DNA of 64,000 bases from Capilliphycus robustus (GTDB lineage: Bacteria; Cyanobacteriota; Cyanobacteriia; Cyanobacteriales; Microcoleaceae). The notes under the pieces are model-generated. The model was not told the DNA's origin, ran no database searches, and saw only the letters and a list, made by a program, of their open reading frames with translations. Positions 8,309 to 17,450 of this stretch are shown here, one piece after another (within the stretch, counting starts at the first letter, position 1; each line of letters opens with the position of its first letter). Location: NCBI RefSeq assembly GCF_034932365.1, contig NZ_JAYGHR010000012.1:1-64000 (forward strand), in the 5' to 3' direction. A program made the translations under genes and the position numbers.

Positions 8309-8901
8309 TGACGGTTTGAGTAGTCTCTGATTGGACTGAACGGATTTGACATTTCTCCAGTTCAAAAACGTGGAGATTTTGAGCTGACGTTCAAAAACGT
8401 ATGACTCACGGATTGCCGTTTGGCACTGTCATCATGCCCTAAAGACCTTGGCTCAGTTTGAACTGAGCTGTATCCCTAACTTTTGTTACATTCGCTAAGA
8501 TCTGAAACATTTGTTGGTTTAGGTTATTCACCATGTTTTTAGATCCCCACTCCTGCAACTGTATTAGGCGACTGGCAAGGGTTTAGCCTGCCGCTACGTT
8601 TGACCCACTGTTGGAATACAGTAGCCCTCACGTCGAGGATGTTGTAGCAAATCTGTTAATGGCAAATCTGAGAACGTTGTAAAGATTTGTTACTTTTATA
8701 GTATACCATCTTCAGGTTTTTCCCGAATACCGATTAAATCGATCTCTTCCAGAAGATACGGTGAAGGATTAAGCAGAAGGGATCAGCAAGATCGGTCTAA
8801 CTTTTGTGAATATAGAAGCGGTGACTCGTTGACTATTAGGAGTATGAGAGTCTATCTATTCCATCTTCTGGAGCGATCGCCCCAAAATTCTGGTGATGGT
8901 G
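8309..8901. other. 593-bp non-coding region with two stem-loops
   Basis: No ORF is supported. Positions 8451-8468 form GCTCAGTT-TG-AACTGAGC. Positions 8558-8565 and 8615-8622 (ACTGTATT / AATACAGT) would close a 65-base structure with an internal AGGC/GCCT pairing. Such a long gap upstream of a short gene could hide a small RNA or long leader; see findings. Confidence 0.4.
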
Positions 8902-9882
8902 TTAGACAGGTTCTTCGGCAAAAATCCCCATATGGCGGAATTTCTGATAGCGCATTTCTCGGCGTTGCTGGCTGCTTAGACTGATTAATTCCTCTAAACA
9001 TTCCAACAAGGCTTGCTTGAGGTGTTCGGCGGCTTCGATGGGGTTGGCATGGGCGCCTCCGTCGGGTTCGGGTACAATCCGATCAATAATCCCCAAATCC
9101 TTTAAATCTGGAGCGGTAATTTTGAGGGCTTGGGCGGCTTGTGGGGCTTTGGAGGCATCTTTCCACAAAATCGCGGCACAGGCTTCTGGAGAAGCCACTG
9201 TATACACCGAATGCTCCAACATTAACAAGCGTTCTCCGACGCCAATCCCTAATGCACCCCCTGAACCCCCTTCTCCGATGACAGTGCAGATGATCGGCAC
9301 ATCGAGGCGAAACATTTCTCGCAAGTTGTAAGCGATCGCTTCTCCTTGACCGAGTTTTTCGGCATCTACACCGGCCCAAGCCCCTGGCGTATCAATAAAG
9401 GTAATAATTGGCATTCCAAAACGGTTAGCGTGTTCCATCAACCGCATCGCTTTACGGTAGCCCCCTGGTGCGGCCATGCCAAAGTTACGCGCCACATTAT
9501 CTTTGGTATCGCGGCCTTTTTGATGACCGAGCATGACTACAGGTTGTCCGGCTAACCGTCCAATTCCTCCCACCAAGGCTGGATCATCGGAACCGGAGCG
9601 ATCGCCATGCAGTTCGACCCACTCCTCGCTCATGGCTTGAATGTAATCTAGGGTACTGGGACGACGAGGATGACGAGCCAATTGCAGTCGCTGTGAGGGA
9701 GACAGGGTGCTAAATATCTCGTGTCGCAGTTGAGTCGCACGGGCTTCTAACTGATGGATTTGATCGGAGACATCAACGCCGTTTTCCTCTGCTAACTGGC
9801 GAATCTGGTTTATGCGAGATTCTAGCTCGGCTAGAGGCTTTTCAAAGTCAAGTAGGATGGTTTTGCGGTTTGGACTTGCCAC
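8902..9882 (-). CDS. accA: Acetyl-CoA carboxylase carboxyltransferase subunit alpha
   Basis: Alpha half of the carboxyltransferase that moves the carboxyl group from carboxybiotin to acetyl-CoA to form malonyl-CoA for fatty acid synthesis. Its 326 residues match the cyanobacterial/plastid type: an N-terminal helical region (LEKPLAELE-like), then the crotonase-fold core with GHQKGRDTKDN, NFGMAAPGGYRKAMRLM, FIDTPGAWAGVDAE and the oxyanion-hole glycine run GEGGSGGALGIGVG. accD is not in the window, as is usual for scattered acc genes in cyanobacteria. Shadow ORFs on the opposite strand are not coding. Confidence 0.97.
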   Translation of the reverse strand: MASPNRKTILLDFEKPLAELESRINQIRQLAEENGVDVSDQIHQLEARATQLRHEIFSTLSPSQRLQLARHPRRPSTLDYIQAMSEEWVELHGDRSGSDDPALVGGIGRLAGQPVVMLGHQKGRDTKDNVARNFGMAAPGGYRKAMRLMEHANRFGMPIITFIDTPGAWAGVDAEKLGQGEAIAYNLREMFRLDVPIICTVIGEGGSGGALGIGVGERLLMLEHSVYTVASPEACAAILWKDASKAPQAAQALKITAPDLKDLGIIDRIVPEPDGGAHANPIEAAEHLKQALLECLEELISLSSQQRREMRYQKFRHMGIFAEEPV

Positions 9883-9954
9883 ACTCAGAGTTTTGATCGC
9901 ATGGGGTACATAGTTTGTATTGTATCGAAAAACGAGACACTTTTAATTTTCACA

Positions 9955-9990
9955 AATCAAGTCACCACAAAGACACCAAGACACGAAGAA
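9955..9990. repeat. Dispersed CACAAAGACACCAAGACAC-type repeat
   Basis: AAGTCACCACAAAGACACCAAGACACGAAGAA lies between accA and hpsO. Reverse-complement relatives are at 21888-21926 (CTTTGTGTCTTTGTGCC...GTGGTGA) and 54078-54116 (TTCTTGGTGTTCTTTGTGG). All three are non-coding. Confidence 0.55.
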
Positions 9991-9996
9991 AAGAAT

Positions 9997-11175
9997 TTAT
10001 CGGGTGTTGGAGAGCAATTTTTGGTAAAATCTGAGTAACTGTTGAGCTAAGGCTTGATTGGTATAACTTCTCAAAGCGCGTTCATAGCCTCGGAGCGCTA
10101 ATTTTTCCGCTTGTTGAGGATTTTCCATTAACTGACGTATACAGTCGCCTAATGCTTCTGCTTTTCCCTCGGGAAATACTAACCCCGCTTCTCCAATTAC
10201 ATGAGGAATTTCACCGGAGTCTGAACCAATAACTGGAACTTTACAGGCCATTGCTTCGATTAATACATGACCAAATTGTTCTTTCCATCCGACTGCGGTG
10301 AGGGTTTTAAATTTGTAGGTGGTTTCGGAGGGTAAAACTAACAGGTTCATCGCGTTAATATAGCGTTGTACTTCATCGTGAGGTACACTTTCTACAAAGA
10401 TGAGTCTTTCTTTGATTCCTAATTCTGCGGCTTTTTCGAGAATTTGTGGTTTTAATTCTCCCCGCCCCAATAATAACGCTTTCCAGGGTAGTTCTGGCAA
10501 TTTTGACAAAGCATCAACTAAGGTTAACAGTCCTTTTTCTTCGACAAACCGCCCGACAAACCCAACTACAAATTCATCAGGTTTTATTCCTAATTCGGCT
10601 TTTAATTCGGGTTGAGGATGGGGTTTAAATAGACTTTCATCTACGCCCAGTTGGGGCATGACTTCCATCTCGCCTTTGTAACCTCGTTGTCGCAAAATGT
10701 CTGCACCGTCTTGATTTCCGACGACAATTCCATCTGTATTGTTGAGGTTATAAGCTTCTAGGAGAGAAATCGGAAATTTTAATTCATAGGGAAGATTCCA
10801 CCAAGTAAAGAAGACATTTTTAGCCTTTAAGCCTAAAAGTTTATTGCAGGTAATAAACTGGGAATAGGTAATCGCTTTTGAACCTTGTTCAACTTGAATA
10901 ATATTCGGTTTAAAGGTTTTGAGAAGCGGAATTAAATCTAAGCCAAAGGTTAGTAAGCCTTGATTATTTTGACTGAAGTTAGAAATGGGAACGACTTTAA
11001 ACGCTCCTTCATCTACATATTCTGAATCAATAATTTTGTTTTGAACACCTCCCGGCTTCCAGCGACGAGGTACTACGACTGTTACTTCTATTTCCGGTGT
11101 GAGATGCGCCAAAGCACGCCATTTTTCCCGGTTGAGATCAACGATATAAGTATGACTAGCAACTAGAATTTTCAT
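9997..11175 (-). CDS. hpsO: GT4 glycosyltransferase, HpsO-like (hormogonium polysaccharide)
   Basis: Family 4 (GT-B fold) retaining glycosyltransferase, 392 aa, probably adding a sugar to a lipid-linked polysaccharide precursor on the cytoplasmic face. The N-terminus MKILVASHTYIVDLNREK and VVVPRRWKPGGVQNK resemble, from memory, the HpsO glycosyltransferases of cyanobacterial hormogonium polysaccharide loci. The C-terminal domain has FVGRFVEEKGL, LLLGRG and the donor-site run FGHVLIEAMACKVPVIGSD. It lies 39 bp behind hpsN on the same strand, so the two are probably one transcript. The GT4 assignment is firm; the Hps name is moderately firm. Confidence 0.75.
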   Translation of the reverse strand: MKILVASHTYIVDLNREKWRALAHLTPEIEVTVVVPRRWKPGGVQNKIIDSEYVDEGAFKVVPISNFSQNNQGLLTFGLDLIPLLKTFKPNIIQVEQGSKAITYSQFITCNKLLGLKAKNVFFTWWNLPYELKFPISLLEAYNLNNTDGIVVGNQDGADILRQRGYKGEMEVMPQLGVDESLFKPHPQPELKAELGIKPDEFVVGFVGRFVEEKGLLTLVDALSKLPELPWKALLLGRGELKPQILEKAAELGIKERLIFVESVPHDEVQRYINAMNLLVLPSETTYKFKTLTAVGWKEQFGHVLIEAMACKVPVIGSDSGEIPHVIGEAGLVFPEGKAEALGDCIRQLMENPQQAEKLALRGYERALRSYTNQALAQQLLRFYQKLLSNTR

Positions 11176-11214
11176 AGGAGATTCAAGAGAAAAAAAAAGC
11201 TGAAAATCAACCGT

Positions 11215-12213
11215 TTAGTTTTTGGCTAATTCATCTTGTTGGGTGTAAACTTGACCTTGATTCCACAGGGATTGAATTTGAGTTCCAACCGCTTTTAAAA
11301 ATCCCATTGTGTAAAATCCAAATCGAGTCACAACTTTAATCGGAGAACCGCTTTTATTACAGGGAGGATGTCCGAGAACGTGACAATCAAATAGCTTGGA
11401 AAAAAAACGCAAACATTCAGGAATTGTCAGGTTTTTTAACCCCATAAAAAAGTGATTGTGATAGAAGGTAATTTGATATTGCATGGAACGGGTACTAATA
11501 TCGTGACAACCGCCCACTTCTTCGCCTAAATGAACTAAATGTGCTTCAGGATCGTACCAAATAATATAGCCTGTTTTTCGCAGTCGCAAACAAAAATCCG
11601 ATTCTTCACGAACAGCACTTCCTTTAAACCGTTCATCAAAATGTAAACCATGTTGATCAAAAATTTCTCGCCGAAAAGACATATTACAACCTCGTGCGGA
11701 AATGACTTGTTGCGGTTTAATGGTATGAACTAAGTCAATATAATACCAAGCAATTCCCGGATCAGAGGCTTGAGGGGGTAAGATTTCAATGGTTAAATCT
11801 CCACCAGAATCTCCTAATTTCATGCGATCAAAAACTCGTCCAGCGACAGCACCAATATTTTTAGGGGTAGAGTTTCCTGCTTCGATATAATTACGAGCAT
11901 GAGCTTTGAGAAAGTTTTCTGGAAGTTGAACATCATCATCTAAAAAGAGAATAATGTCTCCGGTTGAACGTCGAACTGCGTAGTTTCGGGCGCCAGGAAG
12001 ACTCGCCCATTCGAGACGATACCATTGAATTTTAGCTGTATTTGCGAGTTCTTCTAAATAGGTTTGAGTTTCGGTTTGATGGGAACGGGTTTGATCAACC
12101 ACTAAGACTTCAAACTGGGGATAGTCTTGTTTGAGAACATCAACTAAGGTTTCGCGTAGGGCTTCCTCACGGTTGTAGGTGGGAATAACGACAGAAATTT
12201 TAGGCCAGTCCAT
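11215..12213 (-). CDS. hpsN: GT2 glycosyltransferase, HpsN-like (hormogonium polysaccharide)
   Basis: Family 2 (GT-A fold) inverting glycosyltransferase, 332 aa. It shows ISVVIPTYNREEALRETL at the N-terminus, the metal-binding LFLDDDVQLPENF (DxD), SFRREIFDQHGLHFDE and EESDFCLRLRKTGY (acceptor/base region). The GARNYAVRRSTGDI and CNKSGSPIKVVTRFGFY segments resemble the HpsN proteins of hormogonium polysaccharide loci. No transmembrane segments, so cytoplasmic. First gene of a two-gene unit with hpsO. The 254-bp gap upstream separates it from a divergent unrelated block. Confidence 0.75.
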   Translation of the reverse strand: MDWPKISVVIPTYNREEALRETLVDVLKQDYPQFEVLVVDQTRSHQTETQTYLEELANTAKIQWYRLEWASLPGARNYAVRRSTGDIILFLDDDVQLPENFLKAHARNYIEAGNSTPKNIGAVAGRVFDRMKLGDSGGDLTIEILPPQASDPGIAWYYIDLVHTIKPQQVISARGCNMSFRREIFDQHGLHFDERFKGSAVREESDFCLRLRKTGYIIWYDPEAHLVHLGEEVGGCHDISTRSMQYQITFYHNHFFMGLKNLTIPECLRFFSKLFDCHVLGHPPCNKSGSPIKVVTRFGFYTMGFLKAVGTQIQSLWNQGQVYTQQDELAKN

Positions 12214-12467
12214 AGGTAATTTTAGCGCAGATTTTAACGGATGATGAGGGGAAAAGCCGACTTGATATTTACAATCGATTTCATCAATATTGTAACCTCT
12301 TTATCGCAGATACCCAAGTGATTTGAGTTAAGTTCTATTAAAATTAGGTTAAAAGCAGTTAATGAGCCGGGATAATTTCATAAAATTTAGGTATATTGAA
12401 GATATAGATAGTAGCCCCTCTGAAAATCTAGATTTAAGATGGTTGCAGATTTTGCTCAAGATATCCT

Positions 12468-13088
12468 ATGAACCAGCGACTTAAAGAAGAACAATTACAG
12501 CAAGTTATTGCTGAAGTGGGAGAGCTTTCTAATCGTCGGGAAGCTGAGTTTGATCGCCAACAAATCCAAGAAATTTTACAGGAGTTAAATTTACCGCCAG
12601 AATTGCTAGATGAAGCGATGATTCAGTTACGTCGTCGTCAAGCCCTCGCTGTAGAAAAAAGGAGAAATCTAAGAATAGCAATTGCTGGGGCGGGAGTTGT
12701 TGTGTTAGCGATCGCATCAACAATCCTATTTTTTCAGCATCAAAATTCCATCATTGCCAGAATTCAAGCCCAACAAGATCAGATCACTTTAGCACTAGAT
12801 AATAATCCGTTCAGTTCTATTTCTCGACAAACCAATTCAGAAATTGTTTATCGTGTTACCTTGCAGGATGCACCGATTGGAAAAAAACTCAATCTTTCTT
12901 GTAATTGGATTGATCCTGATGGTAAAATCGTGAAAGAAAATCGATATCAAACGCAAGAAATTACAACTTCAATTTGGGAAACTCGCTGTCGTTATAATAT
13001 TAGTTCTACGGCAACACCCGGTACTTGGACTGTGCAGATGTTTTTAGAAGATCGTTTACTGAGTGAGGAAACCTTTGAAGTGAGGTAA
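12468..13088 (+). CDS. Single-pass membrane protein with DUF3859-like C-terminal domain
   Basis: 206 aa of unknown function. Residues 1-62 are charged and helical (RREAEFDRQQIQEILQELN), residues 67-88 form one membrane span (IAIAGAGVVVLAIASTILFF), and the rest is a beta-rich domain with NLSCNWIDPDGKIVKENRYQ and CRYNISSTATPGTWTVQMF, a pattern I associate with DUF3859. The arrangement suggests a short cytoplasmic part and a periplasmic immunoglobulin-like part. It lies 9 bp before the asparagine-synthetase homologue, so it probably belongs to the same transcript. No strong Shine-Dalgarno sequence is seen. Confidence 0.7.
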   Translation: MNQRLKEEQLQQVIAEVGELSNRREAEFDRQQIQEILQELNLPPELLDEAMIQLRRRQALAVEKRRNLRIAIAGAGVVVLAIASTILFFQHQNSIIARIQAQQDQITLALDNNPFSSISRQTNSEIVYRVTLQDAPIGKKLNLSCNWIDPDGKIVKENRYQTQEITTSIWETRCRYNISSTATPGTWTVQMFLEDRLLSEETFEVR

Positions 13089-13097
13089 ATAAGCAAT

Positions 13098-14813
13098 ATG
13101 AGTCATTTTGTAGGATATTGGGGCTATGGAAATCGCCAGGAATTAGAAGTGTTGTTAGAAAAAATTAGCCCTCAATTTCATCATCAAAGGTTTCCCGAAC
13201 AAAATGATCGCTATCCTATTTGGAATGTGGTTCATTTATCAAGTTCCAACAAAATAGATGAAAAAATTGCAAGTTTGTCAGCATCCGGTTTGAGTCATTC
13301 TGCCGATGTTTGGGTGAATTTGGAGGGAAATTATCGTTTAATTTTAGGACGAGAACCCTTTGGGCGAGTGCCATTATATTGGCTAAAATTGAATGAGGTT
13401 ATTTGGTTTTCTTCTCAGTTTAAACTGCTTTTATCTCTGTTAGAAAATCCTGAAATTAATCTATCTGGGTTGTATGGTTATAGTTGCTTTTCCTATGTTC
13501 CAACTCCCTTAACTCCTATCACAAAGATTCATGCTATTTCTGCGGGAAGCGAGTTGAGTTGGAAAGCAGACAAACATCATCAAATGATTGATTTACCTCA
13601 ATCTCATTCCCTTCACCAATGGAAAGAAAATCCAGAACAAATTAATGATGAAACACTGGCAGTTTCTCAACTGCAAACGTTACTCAAAAATGCTATTGAA
13701 CAGCAAATTTCAGACTTAAAAGATGAACCTGTTGGAGTTTTTTTATCTGGGGGGATTGATTCTTCTATTGTTGCGGCTTTATTAGTACAAGCTGGGGTAA
13801 AAGTCCGCGCCTATACTTTAGATTTTGGTTCAGTCGGTATCTCTGAATATCCCTATGCTGAAAAAGTTGCGGAATTTTTGAATATTCCTTTAGTCAAAGT
13901 CAAAGCAACACCTAATTCGATTAAAAAAGCAATTATTCCCACTATAAAAGCCTTAGATTTACCCTTTGGGGATGGGGTAACTGTTCCTTTATATTTACTC
14001 AATCAAGCCGCCAGTCAAGACACCCAAATTATTTTTAATGGGGAAGGAGGAGATCAACTCTTTGCAGGTTGGACTAATAAACCGTTAATTGCAGCCAGTG
14101 TTTATGGACAGGATGATTTTATTGAAAACTATTTACGCACTTTTCATCGACTCTGGGGCTATGAAGCCCAAGTTTATCAACCCAAAATTTATGAAAAAAT
14201 CAAAAATTTACAGCCTGAACTCTGGATAAAAGACGCACTTGATCCAACGTTTTGTCCCTCGTTTTTACATCGATTACGTCGGGCAACATTAATGTTAAAA
14301 GGGGCGCAAAATATCCATCCTCGTGCAACTCATTTAGCATTATATCATGGTTTAAATGTGCGATCGCCTTTTTGTGATTTAGCCCTAACAGAATGGACGT
14401 TTAAACTCTCAGGAGAACTTTGTTTACAAGGAAGTTGTGAAAAATATATTCTCAAACGGGCGGTTGAAAATTGGCTACCTTCAGAAATTGTTTGGCGACA
14501 AAAACGAGGAATGGGTGTTCCCTTAACCTCTTGGTGTTTAAATGATTTTTGGTTTCAAATAGGAAATTGGTTAAATCCCGGTTTATTGGAGGAACAACAT
14601 TGTTTTAATCCCCAAATTTCTGTTCAAATTGTTAGCGGAGAATTAGGGGCAAATATTCAAGGAAGACGTATCGGTGAAACGTTATGGTTGTTGATGATGT
14701 GGCAACTCTGGCGAGTCCATATTTTAGGAGAAAAAGCCGAGAAAAAATCCTTTAATCATCCGTTTTTATTTCCGCGTCCACTTTGGAACTATTATCAAAA
14801 GTTGAAAAGTTAA
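13098..14813 (+). CDS. Asparagine-synthetase-like amide-forming enzyme lacking the Cys nucleophile
   Basis: 571 aa with the full asparagine synthetase B layout: an N-terminal Ntn-type glutaminase-like domain (about 1-180) and a C-terminal ATP-pyrophosphatase domain with VFLSGGIDSS (residues 214-223) and NGEGGDQLFAGW. The conserved start MCGIxGYWG reads MSHFVGYWG, so the nucleophilic Cys2 is Ser and Gly3 is His. Glutamine-dependent ammonia production is therefore doubtful, as in beta-lactam synthetase and lasso cyclases, which adenylate a carboxylate and use another amine. The ATP site looks intact. Substrate unknown. A GEKYILKRA-like C-terminal segment is also conserved. A second homologue lies at 19025-20752. 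Confidence 0.8.
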   Translation: MSHFVGYWGYGNRQELEVLLEKISPQFHHQRFPEQNDRYPIWNVVHLSSSNKIDEKIASLSASGLSHSADVWVNLEGNYRLILGREPFGRVPLYWLKLNEVIWFSSQFKLLLSLLENPEINLSGLYGYSCFSYVPTPLTPITKIHAISAGSELSWKADKHHQMIDLPQSHSLHQWKENPEQINDETLAVSQLQTLLKNAIEQQISDLKDEPVGVFLSGGIDSSIVAALLVQAGVKVRAYTLDFGSVGISEYPYAEKVAEFLNIPLVKVKATPNSIKKAIIPTIKALDLPFGDGVTVPLYLLNQAASQDTQIIFNGEGGDQLFAGWTNKPLIAASVYGQDDFIENYLRTFHRLWGYEAQVYQPKIYEKIKNLQPELWIKDALDPTFCPSFLHRLRRATLMLKGAQNIHPRATHLALYHGLNVRSPFCDLALTEWTFKLSGELCLQGSCEKYILKRAVENWLPSEIVWRQKRGMGVPLTSWCLNDFWFQIGNWLNPGLLEEQHCFNPQISVQIVSGELGANIQGRRIGETLWLLMMWQLWRVHILGEKAEKKSFNHPFLFPRPLWNYYQKLKS

Positions 14814-14853
14814 TGAGATTGAATGTTGAGTGAAAACAAAGGAGAAAATAACG

Positions 14854-16062
14854 ATGATCGGTTCAATATTAACTCTGCCTTTTTCTCAGGAACTAACCCA
14901 AGAATTATTAACGATTTATGGTTCTCCGTTGTATGTTTATAATGGGGATGATTTACGCCAAACTATTCAACAGATTAGTCAAGCTTTTCCCTATCCTAAT
15001 ACTCAATTTCACTTTGCGAGTGTAACGAATGGAAATCTTGCATTACTGAAAATATTTCAAGCGGAAGGATGGGGACTACACGCCAACACCCCCGGAGATA
15101 TTTATTTAGGATTAAAAGCAGGTTTTTCTCCCCAAAAAATTGTTTATTCAGGAAGTAATTTAAACCAGGAGGAAATGCAGCAAGTGATTCACTGGGGTGT
15201 AAAAACCTTAAACTTAGATAGTTTGGATCAATTAAAATTATGTTGTGAAGTGTTAGAGAATACAACAGAAAACCCCGATTATTTTAAACTAGGTTTACGC
15301 TTAAATTTACCAGAAATAACTGGAGAAAGTCGAATTGGAGTGAATCCTAAAGAATTTACCATAGCAATTGAAATCTGTCATAAAGTGGGATTAAAATTAA
15401 GCGGTTTACACTTTTATCGAGGAACAGGAACCAATGCCACAAAAGCCTTTACTCAAGTTATTGATGCCATCATTACCTGTTCTCAACAGTTACCCGACTG
15501 GCAATATTTAGACTTTGGTGGGGGTTTTGGTTATCCCTATCAACATAATGGAGTCGCTTTTGACTGGGAGTTATTTGGGCGAGAAATTACGAATTCCATC
15601 ACAAAATTAAACCGAAAAATTGAGTTAATCATTGAACCTGGAAGGGCTGCAATTGCGGGATGTGCGACTTTATTAGCGAAAGTTGTTGCAGTTAAATGGC
15701 AAGGAGAAAAACAGATTGTCGGAGTCGATACAACCGTTGCTAATCTTTCCGTCCCTTCTGTTCATGGCGGTTATCGTGAAATTGTTACATTTAAGGAGGA
15801 AAAACCCGATCAAAAATACATAACTGATGTCTGCGGAAATACCACCTATTCTAGAGATTATTTAGGTAAAAACTGTCAACTTCCCGCCTTAGAAATCGGA
15901 GATATCATGGCGATTTTAGATGTAGGTGCTTATGGTTACGCCATGTCTTCTCATTTTTTACATCGTCCTAAACCTGCGGAAGTGTTACTCGAAAATAAAC
16001 AGCATCGGTTAATTCGTCAGCGAGAAGATTATAGCGTTTTACTCACGAATCAATTGTTTTAG
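14854..16062 (+). CDS. Fold-III PLP decarboxylase homologue (LysA/ODC type) lacking the Schiff-base Lys
   Basis: About 402 aa, alanine-racemase-like barrel plus C-terminal domain. Conserved are the phosphate-binding LDFGGGFGYPY, the EPGRAAIAG motif and the C-terminal LDVGAYGYAMSSHF and IRQRE. However, the segment equivalent to YAVKANSNLAVL reads FASVTNGNLALL, so the PLP-binding lysine is Val57 (codon GTA 15022-15024). The usual GPxCESxD reads GNTTYSRD, replacing the active-site Cys by Thr331, and the HxHIGS histidine region reads HFYRGTG. It may be a pseudoenzyme or perform other chemistry. ATG 14854 is chosen because AAAGGAG (14838-14844) precedes it at good spacing; a GTG lies at 14830. Confidence 0.8.
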   Translation: MIGSILTLPFSQELTQELLTIYGSPLYVYNGDDLRQTIQQISQAFPYPNTQFHFASVTNGNLALLKIFQAEGWGLHANTPGDIYLGLKAGFSPQKIVYSGSNLNQEEMQQVIHWGVKTLNLDSLDQLKLCCEVLENTTENPDYFKLGLRLNLPEITGESRIGVNPKEFTIAIEICHKVGLKLSGLHFYRGTGTNATKAFTQVIDAIITCSQQLPDWQYLDFGGGFGYPYQHNGVAFDWELFGREITNSITKLNRKIELIIEPGRAAIAGCATLLAKVVAVKWQGEKQIVGVDTTVANLSVPSVHGGYREIVTFKEEKPDQKYITDVCGNTTYSRDYLGKNCQLPALEIGDIMAILDVGAYGYAMSSHFLHRPKPAEVLLENKQHRLIRQREDYSVLLTNQLF

Positions 16063-16094
16063 TTCATTATCTTTCTATTGGAGGAATTTTCATT

Positions 16095-17408
16095 ATGAAA
16101 TGTATTCACTGTGGGACTGACAACAACTTAAAAGAGAGAATTTCTAATCAAGGCAGATGTAAAGAGTGTAATTCTCCCTTTGCCTTTGAACCGACTACGA
16201 TGAAAACCGTAAAAATTACAGATGCTTTTTTTGCTAACGCCTTAAAAGATATTTCGATTAATGACACCTTATTTTTCACCAAAAAACAACTATTTTATTT
16301 ATTAGAAAAACGCTATAAACGAAAAAAATTTACGATGAAATCCAATTTTTATTTTTTGATCATGTACTTATTTTTGAATGTTATCTTTGTCACTCTATTG
16401 GGAGGGTTTATCGTTGACTCAGTAGGTATGGCTTTGTCAGTCACTATTGTTAATAGCATTTATCAAATGGGAATTATTTTCTATTTATTTAGTTGCTCAA
16501 AAGGAAAATTTTTAAATAATAGAAGTAGAAACTCTGCTACTAAAAACTTAAAAATGGTTGGTTTTATTATATTATTTGCTGGAATTTGGGTTAGTTTATT
16601 TATTGTTAATTCTTTTACCCTATTCTGTACCATTCTTTTACTTGGATTATTCTCAATATATCTAGGTTTTAAACAAGCTAATAAACCTGAATTTTCTCAA
16701 GAATTGATAATCAATCCAAATGAATTTCAACAATGGTTATATCGTTGGGAACAAGTTAACGGAACTTATCCTAAACTTTTACCCTCTCCCCTACAAAGTC
16801 TTCAACCTGCAACCGTTAATCCTGATATTATAAACTATAGTTTTGATCGATTAATTGTTTGTGATACGGCTGAAATTGCCCAATTTTTAATCGCAAATAA
16901 CTTCCACTTTGAACATAACTGTGCGATTTTTAGTATTACGGGATATCCTCAAAATATTTTCAAAACCACCATGCAAATGTTACGCCGAAATCCCGATTTA
17001 CAAGTCTATGCGTTGCATAATTGTACTCCGAGAGGGATGACTTTAGTGCATCATCTCCGCACAAGCCAAAATTGGTTTTTAGATACCAATCAAGTGATTA
17101 TAGACTTAGGAATTACACCCCGTCAAGTCTTAGAAACTAAACGTGGAATTTTGATTCAATCTTCCCCAAATTCAGCTAAAGACGGAATTGAACTCCCGAG
17201 AGAAGTTCGTGGGAGTTTATCCCCAGAAGAATTACAATGGTTAGATGCGGGAAACTTTGTCGAGTTGGAATCTTTTAATCCTCAACAGTTAATCCAAATT
17301 ATTCAGCGAGGAATTACAAGGGATTTAAGTTTGGATAGTGCGGATAGCGATTCTATTTTTGTAGAAGACTCAGATAATTCATTGTACGTTTTTCAAAGTT
17401 TTGGTTAA
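16095..17408 (+). CDS. Zinc-ribbon / membrane / Toprim-like protein, copy 1
   Basis: 437 aa, function unknown. Three parts are visible. Residues 3-25 form a zinc ribbon (C3, C6, C22, C25). About residues 84-192 contain four hydrophobic spans. About 245-365 form a soluble domain with YSFDRLIVCDTAEIAQFL, SITGYPQNIF, MQMLRRNPDLQVYALHNCTP and DLGITPRQVL. This order (acidic residue, GYP, helix, VYAL, D/N-x-T-P-x-G) resembles the Toprim domain of topoisomerase VI subunit A, but the metal DxD reads NCT. The tail is acidic and ends FQSFG. A strong GGAGGA (16080-16085) precedes the ATG. Clearly paralogous to the next gene. Confidence 0.75.
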   Translation: MKCIHCGTDNNLKERISNQGRCKECNSPFAFEPTTMKTVKITDAFFANALKDISINDTLFFTKKQLFYLLEKRYKRKKFTMKSNFYFLIMYLFLNVIFVTLLGGFIVDSVGMALSVTIVNSIYQMGIIFYLFSCSKGKFLNNRSRNSATKNLKMVGFIILFAGIWVSLFIVNSFTLFCTILLLGLFSIYLGFKQANKPEFSQELIINPNEFQQWLYRWEQVNGTYPKLLPSPLQSLQPATVNPDIINYSFDRLIVCDTAEIAQFLIANNFHFEHNCAIFSITGYPQNIFKTTMQMLRRNPDLQVYALHNCTPRGMTLVHHLRTSQNWFLDTNQVIIDLGITPRQVLETKRGILIQSSPNSAKDGIELPREVRGSLSPEELQWLDAGNFVELESFNPQQLIQIIQRGITRDLSLDSADSDSIFVEDSDNSLYVFQSFG

Positions 17409-17450
17409 TTCGATATTCAGTTTAAATACTAAAAAAGGAGCAATTGAATT

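Noticed and set aside
8558..8622. 6S RNA, tmRNA, RNase P RNA or SRP RNA
   Set aside because: Pairing is visible but none of the hallmark sequences of these RNAs is present, so it is left as an unnamed candidate.
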